Source of the DNA: Hymenobacter polaris
Lineage (GTDB): Bacteria; Bacteroidota; Bacteroidia; Cytophagales; Hymenobacteraceae
Assembly: GCF_012927305.1 (NCBI RefSeq)
Contig: NZ_JABBGH010000001.1
Span: 1,302,001 to 1,366,000 of the forward strand
Reading direction: 5' to 3'
DNA length: 64,000 nt
The first letter of the stretch is position 1, and every line of letters begins with the position of its first letter. The position numbers and the translations under genes were made by a program. The notes below the pieces were generated by a model, which was given only the letters and a program-made list of their open reading frames with translations, did no database searches and was not told the DNA's origin. Positions 28,318 through 37,834 of this stretch are shown piece by piece.

Positions 28318-30375
28318 CTACTTGCCGCTACTAGCTGCCGCGCCGGTTGGGCTTTGCTTGGGCTGCAGGTACTTGTCGTACCAGGCCAGGTAGCGGGCGT
28401 AGCGGTCCTTGATGTAGCTGGGGGTGGTGAAGCCGTGGAACTGGCCGGGGTAGATGACCAGCTCGGTGGGCACGCGCAGGCTTTGCAGGGCCTGGTATAG
28501 CTGCTCGGTGTTGAGCAGGGGCACGTTGAAGTCCTTTTCGCCGCACATAAACAGGGTGGGCGTCTTGATTTTATCGGCGTGGAAGAAGGGGTACGACACG
28601 CGCATGTACACGTCGGGGTTTTTCCAGGGCGTGCCCAGCTCGGTTTCATAGTCGCGGATGTACTGGTCGGTGCCGTAGCCGGCCAGCACGTTGGCAATGC
28701 TGGCGCCGCTCACGGCGGCCTTAAAGCGCTGGTCGCGGGCAATTACCTGGTCGGTCATGATGCCGCCGTAGCTCCAGCCGCCCACCCCCAGGCGGTCGGG
28801 GTCGGCTAGGCCTTGCGCGACCGCATAATCTACCACGGCCAGCACGTCGTCGGTATCCTTGTTGCCCCAGTCGGCATAAATGGCCTTGCTGTACTCTAGG
28901 CCGCGGCCCGAGCTGCCGCGCGGGTTGGCCACCACCACGGCGTAGCCGTTGGCCGCAAAGTACTGCCACTCAAACGAGAAGCCGTAGCCGAACTGCGATA
29001 CCGGCCCGCCGTGAATGCGCAGCAGCGTGGGGTACTTGCGGCCCGCCTGGTAGCCCACCGGCCGCACCACGAAGCCACTCACCAGCGTGCCATCCTTGCT
29101 TTTAGCCTGCATGGGCTCCACGGCCCCTAGGGCCACGGTGCGCCGCCAGGCGTCGTTCTGCTTGGAAAGCGGCCGTAATTCCTCCTTTTTGCCGAGCGCA
29201 AACACTTCGGCGGGCTGCTGGGGCTGGCTCGTGAGCACGACCACCGGCCCGCGCCCGCTCACATCGAAGGCGGCCACCTGGCGCGGACCGGCCAGCACCT
29301 TCTCCAGCTTGCCGCCCCCGGCCGGCACCCGCATCAGCGACTCGGCGCGGTCATCTTCGAGCAGGAAGTATACGCTTTTGCCGTCGGGCGCCCATTGCGG
29401 CTGGGTGGTGTTGCGGTCGAGGCCGGCGGTGAGCGGGCGGGCCGGACCGCCGGCCACGTCCACCACCATCAGCTGGTGCAGGGCGTACACGAGCTGCTCT
29501 TTGGGGCCGCCCTGCACGAAGGCGATGCGGCGGCCGTCGGGGCTCCAGGCGGGGCGGCTGCGGTAGTTGGGGGCGCTCTCGGGCACGTCGGTGCTCAGCA
29601 GGGGCCTAGGCTGCGCGCCGGGTTGCGCGTCCACCAGCAGCAGGTCGTAGTTATCGTGGCGGTCGGGGTCGGGCCCGCGCTTACTACTGAATACCAGCTG
29701 TTTGCCGTCGGGGCTCCAGGCGGGCAGGTACTCGTCGTAGGGGCCGCTGGTCAGCTTGCTGAGGCGGCGCGTGGCCACGTCGAACAAGTACAGGTGCTGG
29801 CGCTGGCTGTTGAGGTAGCCATCCACGTCCTCCTTGAACTGGAAGCGGTTGATGACGATAACCGGCGCGGTTTTGCGCTGCGCCTTCTGGGCGGCGGTGA
29901 GCGAGTCGGGGTCGGCATCCTTGGTAACCAGCACGAGGCGCTGCCCGTCGGGGCTCCACACGTAGTCCGACACGCTGCCCTTGAGCTTGGTCACTTTCTC
30001 GGCTTCGCCGCCGGCGCGGGGCAGCAGCCAGAGCTGGGCGTTGCCCCCGTCGGCCTCGCCGCGGCCCGATACGAAGCTCAGGTACTTGCCGTCGGGGCTG
30101 AAGCGGGGCTTGCTCTCGCCAGCCGGGCTGGTCGTCACCCGCAGGTTCTGCGAGCCGTCGGTGCGGGCCATCCACACATCGGTATCGCGCTTGTCGGCGG
30201 CGGTGTCCACGCGGCTCACGGTGTAGGCCACCCAGGCGCCATCGGGCGCGAGGTTGGGGTCGGCCACGTCGCGCAGCTGGGCGAGGTCACGCAGGCCTAG
30301 GGGGTGCGGGGCGGGTTGGGCTGGTGCGGCCAGCGGCAGGGCAAGGGCGGCAAGCAGGAGTAGGTAGTTGGGCAT
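28318..30375 (-). CDS. S9-family prolyl-oligopeptidase-like exported peptidase
   Basis: 685 residues from the ATG at 30375 (MPNYLLLLAALALPLAAPAQ is a signal peptide). The first 400 residues form a WD40-like beta-propeller with repeated FSPDGKYL / WSPDGQRL / WAPDGKSV motifs. The C-terminal alpha/beta-hydrolase domain has HGGPVSQFGYGFSFEWQ (oxyanion region), the nucleophile in GGWSYGGIMT, and the catalytic His in GQFHGF. This is the layout of acylaminoacyl or dipeptidyl peptidases of family S9, which trim short peptides in the periplasm. It has no visible operon partners and is divergent from no gene; the GH2 gene lies upstream on the same strand. Confidence 0.93.
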   Translation of the reverse strand: MPNYLLLLAALALPLAAPAQPAPHPLGLRDLAQLRDVADPNLAPDGAWVAYTVSRVDTAADKRDTDVWMARTDGSQNLRVTTSPAGESKPRFSPDGKYLSFVSGRGEADGGNAQLWLLPRAGGEAEKVTKLKGSVSDYVWSPDGQRLVLVTKDADPDSLTAAQKAQRKTAPVIVINRFQFKEDVDGYLNSQRQHLYLFDVATRRLSKLTSGPYDEYLPAWSPDGKQLVFSSKRGPDPDRHDNYDLLLVDAQPGAQPRPLLSTDVPESAPNYRSRPAWSPDGRRIAFVQGGPKEQLVYALHQLMVVDVAGGPARPLTAGLDRNTTQPQWAPDGKSVYFLLEDDRAESLMRVPAGGGKLEKVLAGPRQVAAFDVSGRGPVVVLTSQPQQPAEVFALGKKEELRPLSKQNDAWRRTVALGAVEPMQAKSKDGTLVSGFVVRPVGYQAGRKYPTLLRIHGGPVSQFGYGFSFEWQYFAANGYAVVVANPRGSSGRGLEYSKAIYADWGNKDTDDVLAVVDYAVAQGLADPDRLGVGGWSYGGIMTDQVIARDQRFKAAVSGASIANVLAGYGTDQYIRDYETELGTPWKNPDVYMRVSYPFFHADKIKTPTLFMCGEKDFNVPLLNTEQLYQALQSLRVPTELVIYPGQFHGFTTPSYIKDRYARYLAWYDKYLQPKQSPTGAAASSGK

Positions 30376-30518
30376 AAGTAGGCTGATTTGCACGAGGCAT
30401 TAGAAAATTACCACAAAGGCGGCCACGGGCAGCTTATCAAAGCTGTTCGCCTGAGCCAGTAGAATGTCGTCTAACAGCGCAGAAAAGCTGCTTCGGCTGT
30501 GCTTCGCGTGGCCGCCCA

Positions 30519-30657
30519 GGTGCGTAATCCCACCCTCCGGCCCCCTCCCCTCCGGGAGAGGAGGAGCCTGACGAATGATTAATGTAAGCAAACAAGTATG
30601 CCGCCGTGGCTCCCCCTCTCCCGAAGGGGAGGGGGCCGGGGGGTGGGGTTACGCACC
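30519..30657. repeat. second type of intergenic inverted repeat
   Basis: An imperfect inverted repeat with arms of about 50 bases (30519-30568 and 30608-30657). The outer part is GGTGCGTAATCCCACC pairing with GGTGGGGTTACGCACC; the inner part is rich in C on one arm and G on the other, around CTCCCCTCCGGGAG-like sequence. The central 39 bases are unpaired and AT-rich. It lies between two minus-strand genes and shares no core with the main hairpin family. Confidence 0.75.
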
Positions 30658-30680
30658 CGCGCAGCCCTTGCCGCCAAGAG

Positions 30681-33473
30681 TCACCTCACTTGCACCGAGA
30701 CGCTGCCCCCCGCCAGGCCGCCCGACTGCGCCCGCACCATAATGGTACCCGCCGCCCCTTTTCTGGCCCGCACAATGACGAGGCACTTGCCATTGAACGC
30801 TTCGCGGGCGGGCGAGGCAAACGACACCAGATTGGCCGCGTCGCCGTTGCCGGTGGCCACCAGCTCGCCGGGGCCTTCCACGGAAAACGCCACTTTATTC
30901 GCGGCGGTGGGCACGGGCCGGCCGTCTTTATCGGTGAGCTGCGCGGTGATGAACACCAGGTCCTCGCCGGTGGCTTGCAGGGTGTGGCGGTCGGCCGCCA
31001 GCGTTACCTGCCTAGGCTCGCCGGTGGTCCGCACCCGGTCTTCGGCCCAGCGCCGGCCGTGTTTGTAGGCCACCACCCGCAGCTCGCCGGGGGCGTACAC
31101 CACGTCGTCCCAGCGCAGGCGGTATTCGCCCGCCGCCTTCTTTTTGCGGCCTAGGGTCTTCCCGTTGAGGAATAGCTCGGCCTCGTCGCCAGAGGTGAAC
31201 ACGTGCACGGGCGTGGGCTGGCCCCGGCGCTGGGGCCAGTTCCAGTGGGGCAGCAGGTGGGCCATCGGCAGCTCGGGGCGCCAGTAGCTTTGGTAGAGGT
31301 AGAAGCGCTCTTTGGGGAAGCCGGCCAGGTCGATGATGCCCGAGTAGGAGCTGCGCGACGAATAGTAGGGCGTGGGCTCGCCCAGGTAATCCCAGCCAGT
31401 CCAGACGAAGCCGCCCGCCACGTAGGGGTGCTGGTCGAGGGTGGCGAATACCTTGTCGGCCGAGGCGCCGAAATCGACCGAGTACAGCTCGTAGGCGCTT
31501 ACCTGGTGCGTGGTAGAGTTGCCGCCCTGCCCGTCGGCCACGGGCGCGCTGTTGCCCGGATACACCGGAAACAGGAACTCGCCCCGGCTGCTCAGGGCCG
31601 AGGCGTTCTCGCTGCTGAGTATCATCTTACCGGGAAATTTTTGGTGGAAAGCCGGAAACAGCGGCGGCGTGCTGATGCCCTTGAGCCCGGCGTAGGCCCC
31701 GCCGTTGCGGATGCCCTCGCCCTGGTAGTTGAGGCTGATAACGTCGGCCACGGCAGGCAGGGGCATGTCGGGCTTGGCGTAGTTCATGGCCACGGTGGTG
31801 GGGCGCGTGGGGTCTTCCTGCTTGGCAATGGCGTACAGCTCGCGGGCTACGGCGGCGCCCTTTTCGCCGGTGTACTGCTCGCCTACTTCGTTGCCGAAGC
31901 TCCACAGCACCACCGAGGGGCTGTTGCGGTCGCGGCGGATGAGGGCGCGCAGGTCCGGCTCGTGCCAGTCGGGGAAGATGAGGTGGAAGTCGAGGGGCGT
32001 CTTTTTCAACTCCCAGCAGTCAAAAATCTCGTCCAGCACCAGAAAGCCCAGGCGGTCGGTCAGCGCCAGCAGCTCGGGCGCGGGCGGGTTGTGCGACATG
32101 CGCACGGCGTTGCAGCCCATCGCGCGCAGCAGCTGCAGCTGCCGCTCGGCCGCCCGCTCGTTGAACGCGGCCCCTAGGGGCCCTAGGTCGTGGTGCTGGT
32201 TGGCACCCTTAACGAGGATATGCTCGCCGTTGACAAACAAGCCTTTATCGGGCTCAAACCGCACCTCCCGGATGCCAAAGGGCGTCTCGTACACATCCAG
32301 CGCTTTGCCCTGGGCCAACAGGGTGGTGACGGCCACGTAGCGGTTGGGCGTTTGGGTGGGCGGCGGGCCCCACAGCCGCGGGTTGGCGATGGTAACGACG
32401 CCCGCCACCGTGTCGGTGGCCTGGGCCCGCACGGTGGCCGTGGCCAGCGGCAGGCGGGCCACGGGCCGGCCGGTTTTCTCGCCCTGGGCGCTGAGCTGGT
32501 AAATTTCGGTGGCTACGTCAACGCGCTGGTCGCTAGCGCCTTTATTAGCTACCGCCACGCGGAGGCTCACCGTCGCGGCGGTTTTGCTGACCCTAGGGGT
32601 GGTAACGGTGGTGCCCCACTGCCCCACGTGCACGGGGTTTACCTTGGTCAGCCACACGTTGCGGTAGAGGCCCGCGCCGGGGTACCAGCGCGCCGAGGCC
32701 GGCGGATTATCCAGCCGAATGGCCAGCTGGTTTTCCTGGCCCGGCTTGATGTACGGCGTCAGGTCGAGGCGCCACGATGAATAGCCGTAGGGCCAGCCGC
32801 CCACCAGCTGGCCGTTCAGCCACACCATGGCGTAGGACATGGCGCCTTCCACGTCGAGGTAGAAGGTGCGGCCCGCGTCGGTGGCCGGCACCGCCAGCTT
32901 GCGGCGGTACCAGGCCACGCCCTGCACCGGCAGCCGGCCCATGCCACCGCCAATGGGTACGCCCTCGCCCGCGTAAAACGGCCCCTTGCTAGCCCAGTCG
33001 TGCGGCAGCGTCACGCGCTCCCACTGCGTGTCGTCGAAGCCGGCCTGCACAAATGGGAAGTGCCCGCCCGGGTTGCCGGCCGGCCGGGCGTGCCGCCGGG
33101 CCGGGTCACGAATGAAGTCGTTGCCGGTGGGCAGAATCCACGGCTTCAGCACGGTTTGGGTGGCGGCCACTGCTACGGCTTCGGTGGGCCGGGAGTCGGC
33201 GGCTTTGCTGTCTTGCTCGTTGCGCACCTCGGGGCGCACGTCATAAATCAGGCTGTCGGGCGTGGCGGCCGGGCCGTAGCGGTAGAATCTCCAGCCTTCG
33301 TTGAGGGAGATGCGCTCCCTAGGGCCGCGCTCGGCCTGGGGCGCGGCCACGGCAGCAGTGGGGGGAAGCGCGAGCGGAAAGGGGCGCGAGCCGGCTGGCT
33401 GCTTGCCGGTGGTGGCGAAAGTCAGCAGCCAACCCGTTGCGGCAACCGGCAGCAAAGCAGCTAGTCTGGTCAT
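30681..33473 (-). CDS. family 2 glycoside hydrolase (beta-galactosidase-like)
   Basis: 930 residues with a signal-peptide-like N-terminus (residues 1-20). A GH2 sugar-binding beta domain follows (VTLPHDWASKGPF, GVAWYRRKL, MVWLNGQLVGGWPYGYSSW), then an immunoglobulin-like domain and a TIM barrel that begins around FGIREVRFEPDKGLFVNG. The barrel carries VLWSFGNEVGEQ with the acid/base Glu and ILSSENASALSSRG with the likely nucleophile Glu. C-terminal beta domains follow. This is the layout of exported beta-galactosidases and related GH2 enzymes of Bacteroidota; the precise sugar cannot be assigned. An unusual insert of about 60 residues (near 75-140, rich in Arg and Pro) sits inside the first domain. 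No SusC/SusD pair is adjacent. Confidence 0.92.
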   Translation of the reverse strand: MTRLAALLPVAATGWLLTFATTGKQPAGSRPFPLALPPTAAVAAPQAERGPRERISLNEGWRFYRYGPAATPDSLIYDVRPEVRNEQDSKAADSRPTEAVAVAATQTVLKPWILPTGNDFIRDPARRHARPAGNPGGHFPFVQAGFDDTQWERVTLPHDWASKGPFYAGEGVPIGGGMGRLPVQGVAWYRRKLAVPATDAGRTFYLDVEGAMSYAMVWLNGQLVGGWPYGYSSWRLDLTPYIKPGQENQLAIRLDNPPASARWYPGAGLYRNVWLTKVNPVHVGQWGTTVTTPRVSKTAATVSLRVAVANKGASDQRVDVATEIYQLSAQGEKTGRPVARLPLATATVRAQATDTVAGVVTIANPRLWGPPPTQTPNRYVAVTTLLAQGKALDVYETPFGIREVRFEPDKGLFVNGEHILVKGANQHHDLGPLGAAFNERAAERQLQLLRAMGCNAVRMSHNPPAPELLALTDRLGFLVLDEIFDCWELKKTPLDFHLIFPDWHEPDLRALIRRDRNSPSVVLWSFGNEVGEQYTGEKGAAVARELYAIAKQEDPTRPTTVAMNYAKPDMPLPAVADVISLNYQGEGIRNGGAYAGLKGISTPPLFPAFHQKFPGKMILSSENASALSSRGEFLFPVYPGNSAPVADGQGGNSTTHQVSAYELYSVDFGASADKVFATLDQHPYVAGGFVWTGWDYLGEPTPYYSSRSSYSGIIDLAGFPKERFYLYQSYWRPELPMAHLLPHWNWPQRRGQPTPVHVFTSGDEAELFLNGKTLGRKKKAAGEYRLRWDDVVYAPGELRVVAYKHGRRWAEDRVRTTGEPRQVTLAADRHTLQATGEDLVFITAQLTDKDGRPVPTAANKVAFSVEGPGELVATGNGDAANLVSFASPAREAFNGKCLVIVRARKGAAGTIMVRAQSGGLAGGSVSVQVR

Positions 33474-33693
33474 GGAAGCGCGGAAGGACGAGTGAGGAAA
33501 TAGTTGCGCACGAAGATGAGGCAGCCCGCCCAGCGCAATTTGTGCCGATAGCTGCCCGGTGGTTTGCGAACCAGCGCCGCCCTAAGGCTTGCACTGCTCG
33601 CTTAACCTCAAAATAGTGCAGATTAATCAGCTTCGCCTGCATCTTTGCGCGCGGCGCTCCTGTCTTTTTTGCCAACTCCACTTCTACTGCTTG

Positions 33694-36300
33694 ATGAATT
33701 TTCTACGACACGGCAGGTTATTCCCCATTTCGACGCTGCAGCGCTCCTGGCTGCTGGCGGGCTTGCTGGGCCTCTTTGGCTACGGCGCCCACGCGCAAAA
33801 CGCGGCCGATGCGGCCGGGCCGCTGCTCACGCCCAGCCAGTTTTTGGGCTATGCCCTGGGCAGCCGCTTCACGCCCCAAGCCGACGTGCTGCGCTACGCC
33901 GCCCACGTGGTGGCCCACGCGCCGGGCCGCATGAAGGTGGTGCCCTACGGCAGCACCTACGAGCACCGCCCGCTGGAAGTGATTGAGGTGGCCAGCGCCG
34001 AAAACTTTGGCCGGCTGGCTGACATTCAGCAGAATAACCAGCGCCTGGCCAGCCTAAGCGCGGGCGCGGGCAGCACCGCCCTGCCGGCCGTGTGCTGGCT
34101 GAGCTACAACGTGCACGGCAACGAGGCCGTGAGCAGCGAGGCCGTGATGGACGTGCTCTACGACCTGGCCAACCCCCAGGACGCGCAGGTGCAGGGCTGG
34201 CTCAAGAACACGGTGGTGCTCCTGGACCCCTGCGTGAACCCCGACGGCCACGACCGCTACGTGAACTGGTACAACCGCGTGCGCAACCAAAGCGCCAACC
34301 CCGCCCCCGACAGCTGGGAGCACCACGAGCCCTGGCCCGGCGGCCGCTACAACCACTACTACTTCGACCTGAACCGCGACTGGGCCTGGCAAACCCAGCA
34401 GGAAAGCCGCCAGCGCATCGTGCTCTACAATCAGTGGCTGCCCCAGGTGCACGCCGACTTCCACGAGATGGGGCCCAACAGCTCGTACTACTTCTCGCCG
34501 GCGGCCAAGCCGTATCACCAGGATATCACGGCGTTCCAGCGCAAGTTTCAGGGCGTGATTGGTGACTACAACCGGGCCACGTTCGACAAGAATAACTGGC
34601 TGTATTTCACCCGCGAAACCTACGACCTGTACGCGCCCACCTACGGCGACACCTGGCCGAGCTTCAACGGGGCCATCGGCATGACCTACGAGCAGGGCGG
34701 CGGCGGCGCGGGCGGCGTGCGCTACGCCCGGCCCGACGGCGACACCCTGACCCTAGGGCAGCGCATTGCCCACCACCACGCCGCCAGCCGCGCTACCCTG
34801 CAGGCCACCAGTGAGCGGCACGACGAGCTGCTGCGCGAGTTTCAAAGCTACTTTTCGACCGCCAAAACCAAGCCCGCCGGCACCTACAAAACCTACGTGC
34901 TGGCCTCGGGCAATGACCCCGGCCAGCTGCGCATGCTCACGCAGTACCTCGAGCGCCAGCGCATCGCGTACGGCTTTGCGCCCAAGCAAGTCAAAACCAA
35001 GGCCTACAGCTACCTGAGTGGCAAAACCGAGGACGTGACCGTGCAGCCCCACGACGTGCTCATCAGCATGTACCAGCCCAAATCGACGCTGGTAAAGGTG
35101 CTGTTCGAGCCCCGGCCCCAGCTGGAAGACTCGCTCACTTACGACATCACGTCGTGGGCCCTGCCCTACTCGTTTGGGGTGAAGGCCTACGCCCTCACCC
35201 AGCGCCTCGACGCCAGCGGCCCTACCCCCGCGCCGGCCATTGTGAAAGGCACGGCCGAGGCCCAGGCCCAGCCCTACGCCTACCTAGCCCGCTGGAACAA
35301 CCTGCAGGACGTGCGCTTTTTGACCCGTTTGCTGCAGCAAAAAGTAAAGGTGCGCTACGCCGAAGAAGCCTTCGAGGCCGAGGGCCAGAAGTACGCGCCC
35401 GGCACGCTCATCATCACCCGCACCGGCAACGAGACCCTAGGGACCAAATTTGACCAGCTGGTGCGCAGCCAGGCCGACTCGGCGGGCACGGTGGTGCGGG
35501 CCGTGAAGTCGGGCTTCAGCACCACGGGCAAGGACCTGGGCTCGGGCTCGGTACACTTTGTGAAGATGCCCACCGTGGCCGTGGTGGCCGGCACCGGCAC
35601 CGACGCTACGGCCTTTGGCGAGGTGTGGTACTTCTTCGAGCAGCAGCTCGGCTACCCCATCACGGTGCTGGGCGCCGACTACCTAAGCCGGGTAAATATG
35701 AGCAAGATTGACGTGCTCATCCTGCCCGACGGCAACTACCAGGATATTTACCCCACCGCGGCGCTCGACGGCCTCAAGGCCTGGGTGCGCGGCGGCGGCA
35801 AGCTCATTGCCCTAGAGGGCGCCGCCAAGTTCCTGGCCAATAAGCGCGATTTCCTGCTGAAAACCAAGGCCGTAGACTCGACCGCCATCAAGAAAATCGA
35901 GCGCGATAAACCCTATTCGGCCCTGAAAAAATACGGCGCCGCCGAGCGCGAAAGCGCCGAGGAGCAGGCCCTAGGCAGCATCTACAAGGTGCAGCTCGAC
36001 AACACCCACCCGCTGGCCTTTGGCTACGGCGACACCTACGCCGCCCTGGTGCGCACGCCCCTCAACTACCGCTTCCTGGGCAAGGGCGGCTGGAACGTGG
36101 GCGTCATCAAGAAGGACGCCTACTACGCGGGCTTCACCGGCAGCAAGGTCCGCAAAGAATTGAGCGACACCTTCGTGCTGGGCACCCAGGCCCTGGGCCG
36201 CGGCCAGGTGGTATACCTTGGCGACAACCCTCTATTTCGCGCCTTCTGGCAAAGCGGCAAGCTGCTGTTCAGCAATGCCGTGTTCTTAGTAGGTCAGTAA
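33694..36300 (+). CDS. large exported M14-family zinc carboxypeptidase
   Basis: 868 residues from the ATG at 33694; the in-frame extension to 33589 is not protein-like. Residues 1-34 are a signal peptide ending GAHAQ. The zinc site is H141 and E144 (YNVHGNEAV) with a third His in QVHADFHEMG (253 or 257). DPCVNPDGHDRY and YYFDLNRDW also match the family. A long C-terminal region includes a glutamine-amidotransferase-like fold (MSKIDVLILPDGNYQDIYP, LKAWVRGGGKLIALEG), as in large Bacteroidota M14 peptidases. It would digest peptides outside the inner membrane. It converges with the retropepsin-like gene across a long hairpin. Confidence 0.9.
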   Translation: MNFLRHGRLFPISTLQRSWLLAGLLGLFGYGAHAQNAADAAGPLLTPSQFLGYALGSRFTPQADVLRYAAHVVAHAPGRMKVVPYGSTYEHRPLEVIEVASAENFGRLADIQQNNQRLASLSAGAGSTALPAVCWLSYNVHGNEAVSSEAVMDVLYDLANPQDAQVQGWLKNTVVLLDPCVNPDGHDRYVNWYNRVRNQSANPAPDSWEHHEPWPGGRYNHYYFDLNRDWAWQTQQESRQRIVLYNQWLPQVHADFHEMGPNSSYYFSPAAKPYHQDITAFQRKFQGVIGDYNRATFDKNNWLYFTRETYDLYAPTYGDTWPSFNGAIGMTYEQGGGGAGGVRYARPDGDTLTLGQRIAHHHAASRATLQATSERHDELLREFQSYFSTAKTKPAGTYKTYVLASGNDPGQLRMLTQYLERQRIAYGFAPKQVKTKAYSYLSGKTEDVTVQPHDVLISMYQPKSTLVKVLFEPRPQLEDSLTYDITSWALPYSFGVKAYALTQRLDASGPTPAPAIVKGTAEAQAQPYAYLARWNNLQDVRFLTRLLQQKVKVRYAEEAFEAEGQKYAPGTLIITRTGNETLGTKFDQLVRSQADSAGTVVRAVKSGFSTTGKDLGSGSVHFVKMPTVAVVAGTGTDATAFGEVWYFFEQQLGYPITVLGADYLSRVNMSKIDVLILPDGNYQDIYPTAALDGLKAWVRGGGKLIALEGAAKFLANKRDFLLKTKAVDSTAIKKIERDKPYSALKKYGAAERESAEEQALGSIYKVQLDNTHPLAFGYGDTYAALVRTPLNYRFLGKGGWNVGVIKKDAYYAGFTGSKVRKELSDTFVLGTQALGRGQVVYLGDNPLFRAFWQSGKLLFSNAVFLVGQ

Positions 36301-36303
36301 GGT

Positions 36304-36426
36304 AGTAGATGAGTGAAGCAGGCCGTCATGCTGAGCCCCGCGAAGCATCTCTACCGCGCCCCTAGGGTATCGTTCGGTAGAGATGCTTCGCGGGGCTCAG
36401 CATGACGACCTGTTTCACTCATCTAC
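36304..36426. repeat. intergenic hairpin repeat, copy 6 with extended arms
   Basis: Core CGTCATGCTGAGC and GAAGCATCTCTACC with the variable stem CCCGC/GCGGG. The loop contains CCTAGG. Pairing continues outward through GTAGATGAGTGAA and TTCACTCATCTAC, sequences found only at this site. It lies between convergent genes. Confidence 0.87.
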
Positions 36427-36435
36427 TCATCTACC

Positions 36436-37740
36436 TCAAATCCGGCGCTTGAGGCGCACGGCGGCGGGGTGCAGGTTGCCGTTGGGGCGGCGCAGCACCA
36501 GCACCAGCAGGCGGCCGTCCTCGGAGTGCAGCATCCGGTTTACCTCGCTAATGGAGTAGGCCGTGACGGGCGTGAAGTTGATGCTCATCAGCTCCTCCTC
36601 GGGCTGGATGCCCGCATCGTCGGCCGGCGAGCCGGGCAGCACGCGCTGCACCAGGTAGCGGCGGTAGTCCTGGCCAATGGCCATCAGGTCGATGCCGCTC
36701 ATATCGTGCTCAAAGGGCTCGCGCAGGGCCGCCGTGGGCCGCAGCAGCAGCTGGTGGCGCGAATAGTCGATAACGCAGGTGAAGCGCTTGAGTACCTCGT
36801 AGCCCAGGTTGCCCTGGCGCAGGGCGCGCTCGCGGGTCGAGAGGCGCTGGTGCACCTGGCTGGAGTCGGGGAAGGAGGTGAGCACCTGCGGCAGCTGGTA
36901 CTGGCCCAGCTGCACGGCGGCCACCCGGCCCAGCGCCCCGCTCACGATGCCCGACAGGCCGCGGCCCAAGTCGGTGCGCAGGCAGGTAGCCGGCAGGTGC
37001 AGGCGGCGGTCGGCGTTGGTTTCCAGGCTCAGGGCGTGGCCCGCGCCGGTGTCGAGCACCAGCTGCAGGGGCAGCGCCTCGGCGCCGGTGGCCAGCTGCT
37101 TCACCTGGGCCGTCACGTAGGGCTTGCCCTGCTCGAAGCGCAGCGGCAGCGTGGCCCAGTGCTTGCCCCTGGGGGCGCGGTAGGTGGCGGGGTTGTGCAG
37201 CACCAGCTCAAACTGCTCGGGCCGAATAGTGACCACGAACGAGCGAAAGAAATCGGCCCCCAGCAGCCCGTGAATCCGCATGCCCACGTAGCCCGACAGG
37301 TCGAGCACGTCGCTGCTAAGCACCAGCCAGCTAAGGTGCGGCGCCAGCACCCCGGCGTCGGCCATCGTCACCGCCACGCTGTCGGCTTCGTAGGCCCGAA
37401 TGCCCGAGTCGCTGCCGCCCACGCCCATTACTTTGTAGTCGGTGCCGTGGTGCAGGTGCAGCGAGTCGGCCACGGCGGGGTCGGTGAGCAGGCTGGTAGC
37501 CACGCCCGTATCGAGCAAGAAATTCAGCGGGCCCACCCCATTGAGCTTGGCCGACACGATAATGAGGTTGCGCTGGGTGAAGAACTTGAGGCGCGCCTGC
37601 TGGCGGCCAGCCCGGCTAAACACAAACGGGCCGGCAGGCCCGGCCGTGGGCTGGGCCCAGGCGGGCGCGGCCGCCAGCAGCAGCCCTAGGGCCGCCAGCA
37701 GGCGCCACGCGGCAAACAAAGCGGTAGCCCGGCGAAGCAT
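36436..37740 (-). CDS. retropepsin-like aspartyl protease with PDZ domain
   Basis: 434 residues with a signal peptide ending WAQ near residue 30. Two D-T-G motifs are visible: Asp77 in NFLLDTGVAT and Asp230 in LVLDTGAGHAL. The protein thus appears to hold both halves of a pepsin-like active site as two tandem retropepsin folds, with LLGADFFRSF and LGYEVLKRFTCVIDY as the matching second-strand segments. Residues about 345-420 form a PDZ domain (RVLPGSPADDAGIQPEEELMSI) that could bind C-terminal peptides. It is an exported protein with a plausible role in periplasmic proteolysis. The product family is common in Bacteroidota; the substrate is unknown. Confidence 0.85.
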   Translation of the reverse strand: MLRRATALFAAWRLLAALGLLLAAAPAWAQPTAGPAGPFVFSRAGRQQARLKFFTQRNLIIVSAKLNGVGPLNFLLDTGVATSLLTDPAVADSLHLHHGTDYKVMGVGGSDSGIRAYEADSVAVTMADAGVLAPHLSWLVLSSDVLDLSGYVGMRIHGLLGADFFRSFVVTIRPEQFELVLHNPATYRAPRGKHWATLPLRFEQGKPYVTAQVKQLATGAEALPLQLVLDTGAGHALSLETNADRRLHLPATCLRTDLGRGLSGIVSGALGRVAAVQLGQYQLPQVLTSFPDSSQVHQRLSTRERALRQGNLGYEVLKRFTCVIDYSRHQLLLRPTAALREPFEHDMSGIDLMAIGQDYRRYLVQRVLPGSPADDAGIQPEEELMSINFTPVTAYSISEVNRMLHSEDGRLLVLVLRRPNGNLHPAAVRLKRRI

Positions 37741-37834
37741 GAGAGTAGGTAGTCCGGGGTGGGAGATTACCTAAAGCTACAATGCTTTATCAAAATTTCC
37801 AACCTTTTTATCCGGGTGCCGTAGTGTCGGGTCC

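Noticed and set aside
36469..37689. 406-codon plus-strand frame opposite the retropepsin-like gene
   Set aside because: Its Gln/His/Ala/Val-rich composition marks an antisense shadow; the minus-strand protein has signal peptide, D-T-G motifs and a PDZ domain.
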